From assembly GCA_902806215.1 (NCBI GenBank), contig CADCVT010000349.1, positions 1 through 18,831 of the forward strand: 18,831 nucleotides of DNA, written 5' to 3'. This DNA is from an uncultured Solirubrobacteraceae bacterium. Lineage in GTDB: Bacteria > Actinomycetota > Thermoleophilia > Solirubrobacterales > Solirubrobacteraceae. The notes under the pieces were generated by a model. That model was given only the letters and a program-made list of their open reading frames with translations, was not told the origin of the DNA and ran no database searches. Below are positions 1 through 7,400 of the stretch, one piece after another. Position numbers and translations under genes: made by a program. Positions within the stretch are counted from its first letter, which is position 1. The number at the start of each line of letters is the position of its first letter.

Positions 1-914
1 GACACCCGCGGGTTCATCTCGATGACGAGGATCTCCTCGGTCGCCGGGTTGACCGCGAACTGCACGTTGGACCCGCCGGTCTCCACGCCGACCGCGCGGA
101 TGACCTGGAAGGCCTGGTCGCGCAGCTGCTGGTAGAGCCGGTCGGTGAGCGTCTGCTGCGGCGCGACCGTGACGCTGTCGCCCGTGTGCACGCCCATCGG
201 GTCGATGTTCTCGATCGAGCAGACGATCACGCAGTTGTCGTTGTGGTCGCGCATCACCTCGAGCTCGAACTCGCCCCACCCGATGACCGACTGGTCGAGC
301 AGGACCTGGCCGATCGGGCTCGCGTCGACGCCCCGGGCGACGACCGCACGAAACTCCTCCTCGGTGTGCGCCGCGCCGCCGCCGCGCCCGCCGAGCGTGA
401 ACGCCGGGCGGATGATCGCCGGCAGCCCGACCATGTCGAGGTGGGTCATCGCCTCCTCGACGGAGTGGGCGATCGCGCTGCGCGGCATCCGCAGGCCGGC
501 CTTCTCCATCGTCTGGGCGAAGAGCTCGCGGTCCTCCGCGCGGCCGATCGCGTCGTAGTTCGCGCCGATGAGCTCGACCCCGTACTTCTCCAGCGTGCCG
601 TCCTCGTGCAGCGTGCGCGCGAGGTTCAGCGCGGTCTGGCCGCCGAGCGTCGGCAGCAGCGCGTCGGGGCGCTCCTTCTCGATGACCTGCGCGACCGGGC
701 CGGGCAGCAGCGGCTCGACGTACGTCGCGTCGGCGAACTCCGGGTCGGTCATGATCGTCGCCGGGTTCGAGTTGACCAGCACGACCTCGTAGCCCTCCTC
801 CTTGAGGACCTTGCACGCCTGCACGCCGGAGTAGTCGAACTCGGCCGCCTGGCCGATGACGATCGGCCCGGAGCCGAGGATCAGGATGCGCTGGATGTCG
901 TCGCGCCTAGGCAT
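1..914 (-). CDS. carB: Carbamoyl-phosphate synthase large subunit, N-terminal part (runs off left edge)
   Basis: Large synthetase subunit, which makes carbamoyl phosphate from bicarbonate, ATP and ammonia delivered by CarA. Only about 304 N-terminal residues are present, of roughly 1,070 usual for the family. They cover most of the first ATP-grasp (carboxyphosphate) half. The start reads MPRRDDIQRILILGSGP, followed by IGQAAEFDYSG, the SNPATIMTD segment and LPTLGGQTALN, all typical of CarB. The last visible stretch, ETGGSNVQFAV then VIEMNPRVS, is the conserved ATP-grasp metal/ATP site. The ATG overlaps the carA stop by 8 nt, so translation is probably coupled. It is the last visible gene of the pyr operon, and further pyr genes may follow outside the window. 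Identity is secure; the remaining two thirds cannot be assessed. Confidence 0.97.
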   Translation of the reverse strand, partial: MPRRDDIQRILILGSGPIVIGQAAEFDYSGVQACKVLKEEGYEVVLVNSNPATIMTDPEFADATYVEPLLPGPVAQVIEKERPDALLPTLGGQTALNLARTLHEDGTLEKYGVELIGANYDAIGRAEDRELFAQTMEKAGLRMPRSAIAHSVEEAMTHLDMVGLPAIIRPAFTLGGRGGGAAHTEEEFRAVVARGVDASPIGQVLLDQSVIGWGEFELEVMRDHNDNCVIVCSIENIDPMGVHTGDSVTVAPQQTLTDRLYQQLRDQAFQVIRAVGVETGGSNVQFAVNPATEEILVIEMNPRV

Positions 915-2076
915 GCGCCGCGAGGCCTCCGAGGAACTCGTCGAACAGGTGCAGGGCGTCGTTGGGGCCGGGGCCGGCCTCCGGGTGGTACTGGATCGTG
1001 CCCGCCGCGACGTCGAGCAGCGTGAGCCCCTCGACCGTGCGGTCGTAGAGGTTCACCCGGCTGAGCTGAGCGGGGCCGAAGTCGGTCTCGAAGCGGACCG
1101 GCTCGTCGACCGAGATCGTGTGCGCGCCGCCGGGGCCGACGACCGCGAACCCGTGGTTCTGGCTCGTGATCTCGATGCGGCCGGTCTCGACGTCCTTGAC
1201 CGGGTGGTTGACGCCGCGGTGGCCGAACGGCAGCTTGAACGTCTCCAACCCGACCGCGCGGCTGAGGAGCTGGTGGCCGAGGCAGATGCCCCAGACCGGC
1301 TTCTTCCCGATGACTTCTCTCACGTTCTGGACGATGTACTCCAGGGCGGCCGGATCGCCGGGTCCGTTGGCGAGAAACACGGCATCTGGGTCGCCTTCGA
1401 GGAGAGTTGTTGCAGAGACGTCACAGGGATGGAGCGCCACGCGTGCCCCGCGTTGCACGAGGTGGCGCACGATGGAGCTCTTGATGCCGGTGTCGATCGC
1501 AGCGATGAGCGGACCGCTCCCCTCTCCCACCACGTGCGCCTCGCGCGGCGTGACCTCCTTGGCGAGGTCGCGGCCGACCATCGAGGGATCGGCGTCGATC
1601 AGATCGCGCGCCTCGCGCTCGGACAGGCGCTCGGGGAACAGTCCGCCGCGCATCGAGCCGGCGCTGCGGATGTGCCGCACGAGCGCGCGCGTGTCGACGC
1701 CGGTGATCCCCGGGATCCCGCAGTCGCGCAGCCAGTCCAGCCAGCCGCCCTCGGCGCCCGGGGAGTCCTCGTGATTGACCGCCTCGCGCATGATCGCCGC
1801 GCGCGCCCAGACCGCCTCGGACTCCATCGCCTCGGCCGACACGCCGTAGTTGCCGATGTGCGGATAGGTGAAGGTGATGAGCTGCCCGGCGAAGCTCGGG
1901 TCGGTCATCGACTCCTGGTAGCCGGACATGCCGGTGGTGAAGACGACCTCGCCGACCGCGTGGCCGTCGTGGCCGACGGCCTCGCCGTCGAATCGCGTGC
2001 CGTCCTCGAGGAGCAGGAAAGCGCCGTTTCGCCCTCCGGTCCTCGCAAGCTCGGACCTCCGGTCGACGTTACTCAC
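907..2076 (-). CDS. carA: Carbamoyl-phosphate synthase small (glutaminase) subunit
   Basis: Glutamine amidotransferase subunit that hydrolyses glutamine and channels ammonia to CarB for carbamoyl phosphate used in pyrimidine and arginine synthesis. The 389-residue product matches the usual 360-390. The N-terminal CarA-specific domain carries FTTGMSGYQESMTDPSF and the TYPHIGNYG segment. The C-terminal class I glutaminase has the nucleophile in WGICLGHQLL (Cys about 265) and the His/Glu pair in QYHPEAGPGP. I chose the GTG at 2076 because it overlaps the upstream stop in a GTGA junction and gives a normal N-terminus; the open frame continues upstream but only as a shadow of the preceding gene. 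The product ends LAAHA, with its stop inside the first codons of carB. Confidence 0.97.
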   Translation of the reverse strand: MSNVDRRSELARTGGRNGAFLLLEDGTRFDGEAVGHDGHAVGEVVFTTGMSGYQESMTDPSFAGQLITFTYPHIGNYGVSAEAMESEAVWARAAIMREAVNHEDSPGAEGGWLDWLRDCGIPGITGVDTRALVRHIRSAGSMRGGLFPERLSEREARDLIDADPSMVGRDLAKEVTPREAHVVGEGSGPLIAAIDTGIKSSIVRHLVQRGARVALHPCDVSATTLLEGDPDAVFLANGPGDPAALEYIVQNVREVIGKKPVWGICLGHQLLSRAVGLETFKLPFGHRGVNHPVKDVETGRIEITSQNHGFAVVGPGGAHTISVDEPVRFETDFGPAQLSRVNLYDRTVEGLTLLDVAAGTIQYHPEAGPGPNDALHLFDEFLGGLAAHA

Positions 2077-2594
2077 TTGATCAACCTCTGGACCTCTTTG
2101 AACTCTGGGGTTCCGGCTCGTTGGCACAGCTCGAGCAGCGCCATCTCGGTGGTCGTGGGGATGGCGCCCGCCTGCTTGGCGCGCTCGATCGCGATCTGCT
2201 TGTTGTGCGGATCGCGGCTGGAGACGGCATCGGTGAGCAGATGCACCTCGACGCCCTTGGAGCTCAGATCCTCGACGGTCTGGTGCACGCAGACGTGGGC
2301 CTCGATGCCGCACACCATCACCTGCGTCCGCCCCTGGAGATCGAACCCGTCCGCCTGGCTTGCGGCGAACACGGTCTTCTCGAGGACCGGGTGGCCGTCG
2401 ATGCCCGCCTCGCTGACGGTCGTTCCGAGACCCTTCGGGTACTGCTCGGTCACGATCGTCGGGACGCCGAGGATGCGGGCGCCTTCTACGAGCGTTGCGG
2501 TCTTCGCGGCGATCTCGTCGAAGTCCGGGATCACCTTGCGGAACGCCTCCTGCACGTCGACCACGACGAGCGCGGCATCGTCGCGCCGGAGCAT
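2073..2594 (-). CDS. Isochorismatase-family cysteine hydrolase embedded in the pyr operon
   Basis: A 173-residue protein of the isochorismatase-like fold. The expected catalytic triad is visible: Asp13 in LVVVDVQEAF, Lys73 in VLEKTVFAA and Cys102 in CGIEAHVCVHQT. TEQYPKGLG and the GIEAHVC nucleophile region resemble the ISOC1/YcaC-like branch more than true isochorismatases, so the substrate is unknown. Members of this fold hydrolyse C-N bonds in carbamoyl or amide compounds, including ureidoacrylate (RutB) and N-carbamoylsarcosine. The ATG at 2594 lies 1 nt after the pyrC stop, and its TGA overlaps the carA GTG by 4 nt, so it is an integral operon member. A role in removing a damaged carbamoyl metabolite is only an inference. 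The open frame extends upstream within pyrC, but the family N-terminus starts at this ATG. Confidence 0.9.
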   Translation of the reverse strand: MLRRDDAALVVVDVQEAFRKVIPDFDEIAAKTATLVEGARILGVPTIVTEQYPKGLGTTVSEAGIDGHPVLEKTVFAASQADGFDLQGRTQVMVCGIEAHVCVHQTVEDLSSKGVEVHLLTDAVSSRDPHNKQIAIERAKQAGAIPTTTEMALLELCQRAGTPEFKEVQRLIK

Positions 2595-2595
2595 C

Positions 2596-3939
2596 TCAGG
2601 CCGCCGACAGCGCGAACGCGCGCTGGCGGTAGGCCACCGAGCCGGCGGCGATGGTGAGCAGGACGCGGCCCCTGAGCGCACGGCCGGCGAAGCAGTTGTT
2701 CTCCGAGCGGCTCTCGTAGCCCTCCTCGCCGACGACCCACTCGGCGTCGAGGTCGACCAGGCAGACGTTCGCCGGGCGGCCGACCTCGATGAGCGGCGTC
2801 TCGAGCTCGAGCAGCGCGGCGCCCGCGTTGAGCTTCTCGACGACGAGCTCCAGCGGCAGGACTCCGGGCAGGACGAGGTCGGTGTAGACGCTCGCGAACG
2901 CGGTCTCCAGTCCGGTGGTGCCCATCGGCGCCTGCTCGAACGGGACCTCCTTCTCGTCGCGCGCGTGCGGGGCGTGATCGGTGGCGATGCAGTCGATCGT
3001 CCCGTCGCGCAGGCCGTCGATGAGCGCCTGGCGGTCGCGCTCGGCGCGCAGCGGCGGGTTCATCTTCAGCCGCGTGTCGAGCGAGCGGACCGCCTCGTCG
3101 ACGAGCGTGAGATGGTGCGGGCTCGCCTCGGCGGAGATCCGCACGCCGTGCCCCTTGGCGAAGCGGACTGCCTCGACGCTCTCGACGCAGCTGAGGTGCT
3201 GGACGTGGATCCGCCCGCCCTCGTAGCCGGCGAGCGCGGCGTCGCGGGCGACCATCGTCGACTCCGAGATGCTGGGGATGCCGGTGATGCCGAGCGCCGC
3301 GGAGACCTCCCCCTCGTGCATCGCGCCGTTGCCACTGAGCGCCGGGTCCTCCTCGTGCAGCGCCAGCACACCGCCGGTCATCCGCTGGTACTGGACCGCG
3401 AGGCGAAAGATCCCGGCGTCGACGACGGGCTTGCCGTCGTCGGTGAAGCCGAGCGCGCCGAGGTCGCGCAGCTCGCCCATCTCGGTGAGGTTCTGGCCCT
3501 GCATCCCCTGCGTGATGCAGGGCATGAAGCCGACCGGGACGCGGGCCTCGCGGGCGGCGGCGTCGCGCAGCGCGCGCAGGATCGGTCCGGAGTCGACGAC
3601 CGGGTCGGTGTTCGGCATCGCGACGACGGCGCAGAAGCCGCCGGCGGCCGCGGCGCGCGTTCCTGTATCGAGGTCCTCCTTGTGCTCCTGCCCAGGCGTG
3701 CGCAGGTGCACGTGCGGGTCGACGAAGGCCGGGAACAGGTGGCGTCCGCGGCCGTCGATGCGCTCGACGTCGGCCGCGACGTCGATGCCGCCGGGCTCGC
3801 CGAGCTCGGCGATGACGCCGCCCCGGACGAGGACGTCGCGCGGAGCGTCGATGCCGGTGCGCGGGTCGAGCACGTGCGCGCCCGTGATGAGGACGTCGGC
3901 CGGCGGAGCGGCGCGGTGGACCAGCGGGGACTCGCTCAT
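2596..3939 (-). CDS. pyrC: Dihydroorotase, class I
   Basis: Third step of UMP synthesis: reversible cyclisation of N-carbamoyl-L-aspartate to dihydroorotate, in the cytosol. The 447-residue amidohydrolase has the metal motif DPHVHLRTPGQEHKED (His76, His78). TDDGKPVVDAG follows, where class I enzymes of the Aquifex type use Asp rather than carboxylated Lys as metal bridge. Further sites are ALHEED, EASPHHLTL (His) and the catalytic Asp in CIATDHAPHARDEKE. Class I dihydroorotases often work in complex with aspartate transcarbamoylase, which is encoded immediately upstream here. The ATG at 3939 overlaps the pyrB stop in an ATGA junction, and its own stop is 1 nt before the hydrolase gene. No anomaly in length or motifs. 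Confidence 0.96.
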   Translation of the reverse strand: MSESPLVHRAAPPADVLITGAHVLDPRTGIDAPRDVLVRGGVIAELGEPGGIDVAADVERIDGRGRHLFPAFVDPHVHLRTPGQEHKEDLDTGTRAAAAGGFCAVVAMPNTDPVVDSGPILRALRDAAAREARVPVGFMPCITQGMQGQNLTEMGELRDLGALGFTDDGKPVVDAGIFRLAVQYQRMTGGVLALHEEDPALSGNGAMHEGEVSAALGITGIPSISESTMVARDAALAGYEGGRIHVQHLSCVESVEAVRFAKGHGVRISAEASPHHLTLVDEAVRSLDTRLKMNPPLRAERDRQALIDGLRDGTIDCIATDHAPHARDEKEVPFEQAPMGTTGLETAFASVYTDLVLPGVLPLELVVEKLNAGAALLELETPLIEVGRPANVCLVDLDAEWVVGEEGYESRSENNCFAGRALRGRVLLTIAAGSVAYRQRAFALSAA

Positions 3940-4886
3940 GCGTGCAGCGCCTGGGTCGGGAGGGTCCGCTGCGCACCGTCGGGGGCGCTCGCGCCTTCGA
4001 GCAGCTCGTACAGCACCGCCATCCGGACGACGACGCCGCCCTCGACCTGCGCGGTGATGACCGCCTGCGGGCTGTCGACGACTTCGCCACTCAGCTCGAC
4101 GCCGCGGTTGACCGGGCCGGGGTGCATGAGCACCTGTCGCGGACCGAGGTTGCGTCCGTTGACCTGGAAGCGCTTGGCGTACTCGCGCAGCGAGGGCAGG
4201 AACGGTTGGTCGATGCGCTCGTTCTGCATCCGCAGCGCGTACACGACGTCGGCCTCGCGGAGGTCCTCGATGTCGTAGCGCACGGTGCACCCGAGCTTCT
4301 CGAGGTCGCGCGGGATCAGCGTCGGCGGCCCCGCGACGGTCACGTTCGCGCCCATCCGCTGGAAGGCGAGGATGTTCGAGCGCGCGACACGGCTGTGGAG
4401 GATGTCGCCGACGATCCAGATGTTCGCGCCGTCGAGGGCGCCGAGCTTCCGGACGAGCGTGTAGACGTCGAGCAGCGCCTGCGTCGGATGCTCGTGCTTG
4501 CCGTCGCCGGCGTTCACGACGGCCGCGCCGCTCCACCGCGCGACGAGGTCGGCGCTGCCCGCCCAGGGCGTGCGTACGACGATCGCGTCGGGCTTGTGGG
4601 CGTTGAGCGTGAGGACGGTGTCCTTGAGCGACTCGCCCTTCTCGACGCTCGAGCCGCTGGCGGCGAAGTTCACGACGTCCGCGCTCAGACGCTTGGCCGC
4701 GAGCTCGAACGAGCTGCGCGTGCGCGTGGAGACCTCGTAGAAGAGGTTCAGGACGGTGCGCCCGCGCAGCGCGGGGACCTTCTTGATCGGCCGGTTGCCG
4801 ACCTCCTCGAAGGACGTCGCGAGCTCGACGATGCGCTCGATGCGCGCACGGTCGAGGTCGTGCTCGACGGAGATGAGATGACGCAT
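3936..4886 (-). CDS. pyrB: Aspartate carbamoyltransferase catalytic subunit
   Basis: Condenses carbamoyl phosphate with L-aspartate to N-carbamoylaspartate, the committed step of pyrimidine synthesis. The 316-residue product is normal for a catalytic chain. The carbamoyl-phosphate site STRTRSSFE is at residues 53-61, HEHPTQALLD is the central phosphate/aspartate segment, and LMHPGPVNRG is the C-terminal signature. VVRTPWAGSAD and WIVGDILHSRVARSN are also typical. No pyrI regulatory chain is seen, which fits control by PyrR. The start ATG overlaps the pyrR stop by one base (TGATG), and its stop overlaps the pyrC start. Identity is secure. Confidence 0.97.
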   Translation of the reverse strand: MRHLISVEHDLDRARIERIVELATSFEEVGNRPIKKVPALRGRTVLNLFYEVSTRTRSSFELAAKRLSADVVNFAASGSSVEKGESLKDTVLTLNAHKPDAIVVRTPWAGSADLVARWSGAAVVNAGDGKHEHPTQALLDVYTLVRKLGALDGANIWIVGDILHSRVARSNILAFQRMGANVTVAGPPTLIPRDLEKLGCTVRYDIEDLREADVVYALRMQNERIDQPFLPSLREYAKRFQVNGRNLGPRQVLMHPGPVNRGVELSGEVVDSPQAVITAQVEGGVVVRMAVLYELLEGASAPDGAQRTLPTQALHA

Positions 4887-5437
4887 CAGGCCAGGGCCTC
4901 CTGCTTGGCGACGATCGCGACCTCGTCGACGCCGTCGATCTCGTCGACGCGCACGTTGACGCGCTCCGAGCGGGCGGTCGGGAGGTTCTTGCCGACGTAG
5001 TCGGGACGGAAGGGCAGCTCGCGGTGGCCGCGGTCGGCAAGGACCGCCAGCTGGATCCGGCCCGCGCGGCCGTAGCTGAAGAGCGCGTCGATGGCGGCCC
5101 GGACGGTGCGGCCGGTGTAGAGGACGTCGTCGACGATGACGACGGTCATCCCGTCGACGGCGAAGTCGATGTGGCTGGCGTTCACGATCGGCTGGTCGTG
5201 GCGCGTGGTGACGTCGTCGCGGTAGAACGAGATGTCGAGGTCGCCGAGCGGCACCTCGGCGTCGAGCAGGTCCTCGACGAGCCGGTGGACGCGCTGGGCG
5301 AGCACCGCGCCGCGGCGGTGGATCCCGACGATGGCGAGCCGGTCGGCCGCTGCGTTCTTCTCGACGATCTCGTGCGCGATGCGTACGAGCGTTCGGCGGA
5401 TGTCGTCCCGATCGAGGACGACCTTCTCTGACTCCAT
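4886..5437 (-). CDS. pyrR: Pyrimidine operon RNA-binding regulator / uracil phosphoribosyltransferase
   Basis: PyrR binds a specific hairpin in pyr mRNA when UMP is high, and usually retains uracil phosphoribosyltransferase activity. The 183-residue protein aligns end to end with the Bacillus PyrR that I remember. RIAHEIVEKN near residues 19-28 holds the Arg and His used for RNA contact, ISFYRDDVTTR follows, and the PRPP loop VVIVDDVLYTGRT is at 99-111. LADRGHRELP and YVGKNLPT complete the family signature. The ATG at 5437 is preceded by a strong GGGAGGAAG Shine-Dalgarno 5-6 nt upstream, while most other genes here lack one. As first gene of the operon it sits directly behind two copies of its own RNA target, so autoregulation is expected. 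The in-frame upstream extension is rejected because it would translate those loops. Confidence 0.96.
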   Translation of the reverse strand: MESEKVVLDRDDIRRTLVRIAHEIVEKNAAADRLAIVGIHRRGAVLAQRVHRLVEDLLDAEVPLGDLDISFYRDDVTTRHDQPIVNASHIDFAVDGMTVVIVDDVLYTGRTVRAAIDALFSYGRAGRIQLAVLADRGHRELPFRPDYVGKNLPTARSERVNVRVDEIDGVDEVAIVAKQEALA

Positions 5438-5450
5438 GTACTTCCTCCCT

Positions 5451-5464
5451 GGCCTCTCTGGACC
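5451..5464 (-). promoter_or_regulatory. PyrR-binding RNA loop, proximal copy (adjacent to pyrR Shine-Dalgarno)
   Basis: On the minus strand the sequence is GGTCCAGAGAGGCC. It folds as a 4-bp stem GGUC/GGCC capped by hexaloop CAGAGA, which fits the known PyrR loop consensus (hexaloop CNGNGA within UCCNGNGAGG). The Shine-Dalgarno AGGGAGGAAG begins right after it, 14 nt before the ATG. PyrR binding here should block ribosome access, as described for mycobacterial pyr mRNA. No U-tract terminator follows, so transcription attenuation is unlikely. Confidence 0.85.
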
Positions 5465-5469
5465 GCCGT

Positions 5470-5487
5470 CCGGCCTCTCGGGACCGG
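5470..5487 (-). promoter_or_regulatory. PyrR-binding RNA loop, distal copy
   Basis: On the minus strand the sequence is CCGGTCCCGAGAGGCCGG, a 6-bp stem closed by hexaloop CCGAGA, again fitting CNGNGA. It repeats the proximal loop 21 bp upstream, with 13 of 14 core bases identical. The stem is longer than that of the proximal copy. A second binding site could add cooperativity or graded control; this is an inference. Confidence 0.7.
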
Positions 5488-5535
5488 TGGTAGGAACGTT
5501 CGGTCGTTGACGGTAGCACCGGTTCCGGCGGCTGC

Positions 5536-5555
5536 GCGGGGCCGCTCGGCCCCGC
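5536..5555 (-). terminator. GC-rich hairpin after rnz, possible terminator
   Basis: Perfect inverted repeat GCGGGGCCG-CT-CGGCCCCGC, starting 7 nt after the rnz stop and before the pyrR leader. No U-run follows, so it may be a weak intrinsic terminator, an RNA-stabilising 3' end, or part of the pyrR promoter region. Confidence 0.45.
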
Positions 5556-5561
5556 CGTCGT

Positions 5562-6503
5562 TCAGGCGGGAGCGGGGCGCGCGCCGTCGCGCACGAGCGA
5601 GGGCTCGCCCTTCTCCGGGAAGGGCACCTCGATGACGTCGAAGTCGCGCGGGACGACCGTGTTGGGGAACGTCGCGCGGGCCTCATCCTTGATCTCGCGC
5701 CCGCCGTAGCGAGTGGAGACGTGGGTCAGCGCAAGCATCCGGACGTCGGCCTCCTCGGCCAGCAGGGCCGCCTGCCGGGCGGTCGAGTGCGCGGTCTGCA
5801 TCGCGCGCTCGCGCTCGTCCTCGGTGAACGTCGCCTCGTGGACGAGCAGGTCGGCACCCTCGGCGGCGATCCGGATCGGGTCGCACGGCGCGGTGTCGCC
5901 CGACAGCACGACGCGCCGGCCGTGGCGGTCGGGACCGACGACCTCCTCCGGCGCCACGCCGTTGACGGTCTCGCCGCGCTGCAGCCGGCCGAAGTCCGGG
6001 CCGGGCGTGACGCCCCTGGCGGTCGCGAGCTCGGCGTCGAAGCGGCCGGGCCGGTCGTCCTCGACGAGCGCGTACCCGAACGCCTCGATCCGGTGGCGCG
6101 CGGGGATCGCCGTGATCACGTAGTCGCCGAAGTCGATCTCCTCGAACTTCTCGAGATCCACCACCGTGAGGCCGAACCGTGGACGCCCCGTGACGACGCG
6201 CATCGCCCGCATCGCCTCCTCGGTTCCCTTCGGCCCGTACACGGTGAGCGGCCGGTCGCGGTCGCGCAGCTCGAACGACTTGATCATCCCGGGCAGGCCG
6301 AGCCAGTGGTCGACGTGCAGGTGCGTGAGGAACACGACGTCGAGGTCGGTGAGCCCGACGCTGCGGATGAGCTGGCGCTGCGTACCCTCCCCGCAATCGA
6401 CGAGGATCCGGTCGCCGCCACGGCGGATGAGCGTCGCGGGCAGCCCGCGCCGGGCGGTGGGCACCGAGCCGGCGGTGCCGACGAAGACGACCGAGAGATC
6501 CAT
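5562..6503 (-). CDS. rnz: Ribonuclease Z (tRNA 3'-processing endonuclease)
   Basis: Metallo-beta-lactamase-fold nuclease that cleaves 3' trailers from tRNA precursors lacking an encoded CCA. The 313-residue product has VVFVGTAGSVPTARRG at the N-terminus, the zinc motif THLHVDHWLGLPG (HLHVDH at 61-66), IPARHRIEAFGY, VLSGDTAPCDP, LLVHEATFTEDE, the AHSTARQAA helix and LTHVSTRYGG. All are in the order expected for short-form RNase Z. The usual Gly in HLHGDH is Val here, a mild deviation. A TATTCT box lies 10 nt upstream of the ATG and no Shine-Dalgarno is visible, which suggests a very short or absent leader. A tRNA gene lacking encoded CCA, a plausible substrate, lies 0.9 kb away. The divergent secreted-protein gene starts 39 nt upstream. 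Confidence 0.93.
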   Translation of the reverse strand: MDLSVVFVGTAGSVPTARRGLPATLIRRGGDRILVDCGEGTQRQLIRSVGLTDLDVVFLTHLHVDHWLGLPGMIKSFELRDRDRPLTVYGPKGTEEAMRAMRVVTGRPRFGLTVVDLEKFEEIDFGDYVITAIPARHRIEAFGYALVEDDRPGRFDAELATARGVTPGPDFGRLQRGETVNGVAPEEVVGPDRHGRRVVLSGDTAPCDPIRIAAEGADLLVHEATFTEDERERAMQTAHSTARQAALLAEEADVRMLALTHVSTRYGGREIKDEARATFPNTVVPRDFDVIEVPFPEKGEPSLVRDGARPAPA

Positions 6504-6513
6504 GCGCGGGTCG

Positions 6514-6519
6514 AGAATA
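6514..6519 (-). promoter_or_regulatory. Candidate -10 box for rnz
   Basis: TATTCT on the minus strand, 10 nt upstream of the rnz ATG, in a TAnnnT pattern shared with other promoters in this window. No convincing -35 hexamer. The position implies a leader of only a few nucleotides. Confidence 0.4.
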
Positions 6520-6542
6520 CGCCCGCCGGGTACGAGCGCCTC

Positions 6543-7400
6543 ATGCTCAGAACCGCCTGTCTCGCTTTCGTCCTCCTGTGCGCAACGACCAGCACTGCCG
6601 CCGCCCAGGCTCCTCCGGGGTCGGACTTCGCGGGAGGCGCCGCGTCGGGGCCCGGGTCCATCCCTGACGGCAGCAGCGAGATCGGCATCAAGGTCGACGG
6701 GTCGGGAAGCCGCGCGACGGTGCGCGCCGTCGGCGTCCGCGCCTGCTCCCGAGGCCGCTCGACCGAGGGCGAGAGCGCGGGAACGGTCACCGTCGCGCCC
6801 GACGGCACGTTCAGCGGCGCGCTGAACCGCCGCCGTCAGGCACGGGCGGTCGGCTTCTCCATCCGCGTCACCGTCGCGGGACGGATCGAGGCCGGCCGGG
6901 CGACCGGGACCCTCCGGGTCGTCACCCGCCGGCGCGGCAAGCCGTACTGCAGCGGCGACGTCGCCTTCGACGCGCGGCCCGCAGCCGCGCTGAGCGGCGA
7001 GCCCGCTCCGGTGCCCGCAGGCGCCGTCCTCGTCGGCCGGACGAGCGGACGCAGCGGCGGCCCGTTCGGGTTCAACCTGCGCGTCAGCGCCGACGGCAAG
7101 CGGATCGAGCGCGTCGTGACGACCTGGCGCGAGGGCTGCCGCTCGGTCCGGGGCACCGAGGAGACGAACTACTCCCCGACGATCGCGATCCGGCCCGACG
7201 GGACGTTCACGAAGACCGAGCGCTTCACCGTGCGGTTCAGCGACGCGACGCAGCGGGTCACCGTCGTGACGACGGGCCGCTTCGTCGCCGGAGGAGCCAC
7301 CGGAACGGTCCGCGCCCGATCGACCGCCCGCTCGCGCAAGACCAAGCGCGTCATCGACCGGTGCAACACCGGAGCGCTGACCTGGTCCGCAACCCCCTAG
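6543..7400 (+). CDS. Secreted protein with two duplicated beta-rich domains, function unknown
   Basis: A 285-residue protein I do not recognise as a named family. The N-terminus MLRTACLAFVLLCATTSTA has a short basic start, a hydrophobic core and a likely signal peptidase I site after AAAQA (about residue 23). The mature part seems to be an internal duplication. Each half carries a PDGTF strand (APDGTFSGAL, then RPDGTFTKTE), then a GR-x-x-AG-x-ATGT-x-R strand pair (GRIEAGRATGTLR; GRFVAGGATGTVR), and ends in a Cys-containing strand (PYCSGDVAFDA; RCNTGALTW). Conserved Cys pairs (RACSRG/PYCSG; EGCRSV/DRCNTG) suggest one disulfide per repeat in the oxidising exterior. The first ATG after the divergent rnz promoter is the start; no clear Shine-Dalgarno. 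The stop codon directly abuts the 3' end of the convergent tRNA gene. Confidence 0.8.
   Translation: MLRTACLAFVLLCATTSTAAAQAPPGSDFAGGAASGPGSIPDGSSEIGIKVDGSGSRATVRAVGVRACSRGRSTEGESAGTVTVAPDGTFSGALNRRRQARAVGFSIRVTVAGRIEAGRATGTLRVVTRRRGKPYCSGDVAFDARPAAALSGEPAPVPAGAVLVGRTSGRSGGPFGFNLRVSADGKRIERVVTTWREGCRSVRGTEETNYSPTIAIRPDGTFTKTERFTVRFSDATQRVTVVTTGRFVAGGATGTVRARSTARSRKTKRVIDRCNTGALTWSATP

Noticed and set aside
2073..2594. Second nicotinamidase
   Set aside because: It lacks the D-x-H-x(3)-H metal motif and adjacent His that are clear in the pncA product at 11732-12274.
856..4278. Very long plus-strand open frame (over 1,100 codons) across the pyr region
   Set aside because: It is antisense to carA, the hydrolase gene, pyrC and pyrB, whose products have full catalytic motifs. 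Its own translation is Arg/Ala/Val/Asp-rich low-complexity sequence, as expected for a shadow frame in GC-rich DNA.
5440..5490. Transcription attenuator (terminator/antiterminator) in the pyrR leader
   Set aside because: No terminator stem followed by a U-run and no room for one before the ATG; translational repression fits better.
5494..5501. GAACGTTC, LexA/SOS-box-like palindrome
   Set aside because: It lacks the 4-nt spacer of actinobacterial/Bacillus SOS boxes, and the neighbouring pyr genes have no SOS logic; an 8-bp palindrome is expected by chance.
5438..5686. N-terminal extension of pyrR to an upstream start
   Set aside because: The extension would overlap rnz and translate the two PyrR loops. 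The family N-terminus and a strong Shine-Dalgarno support the ATG at 5437.
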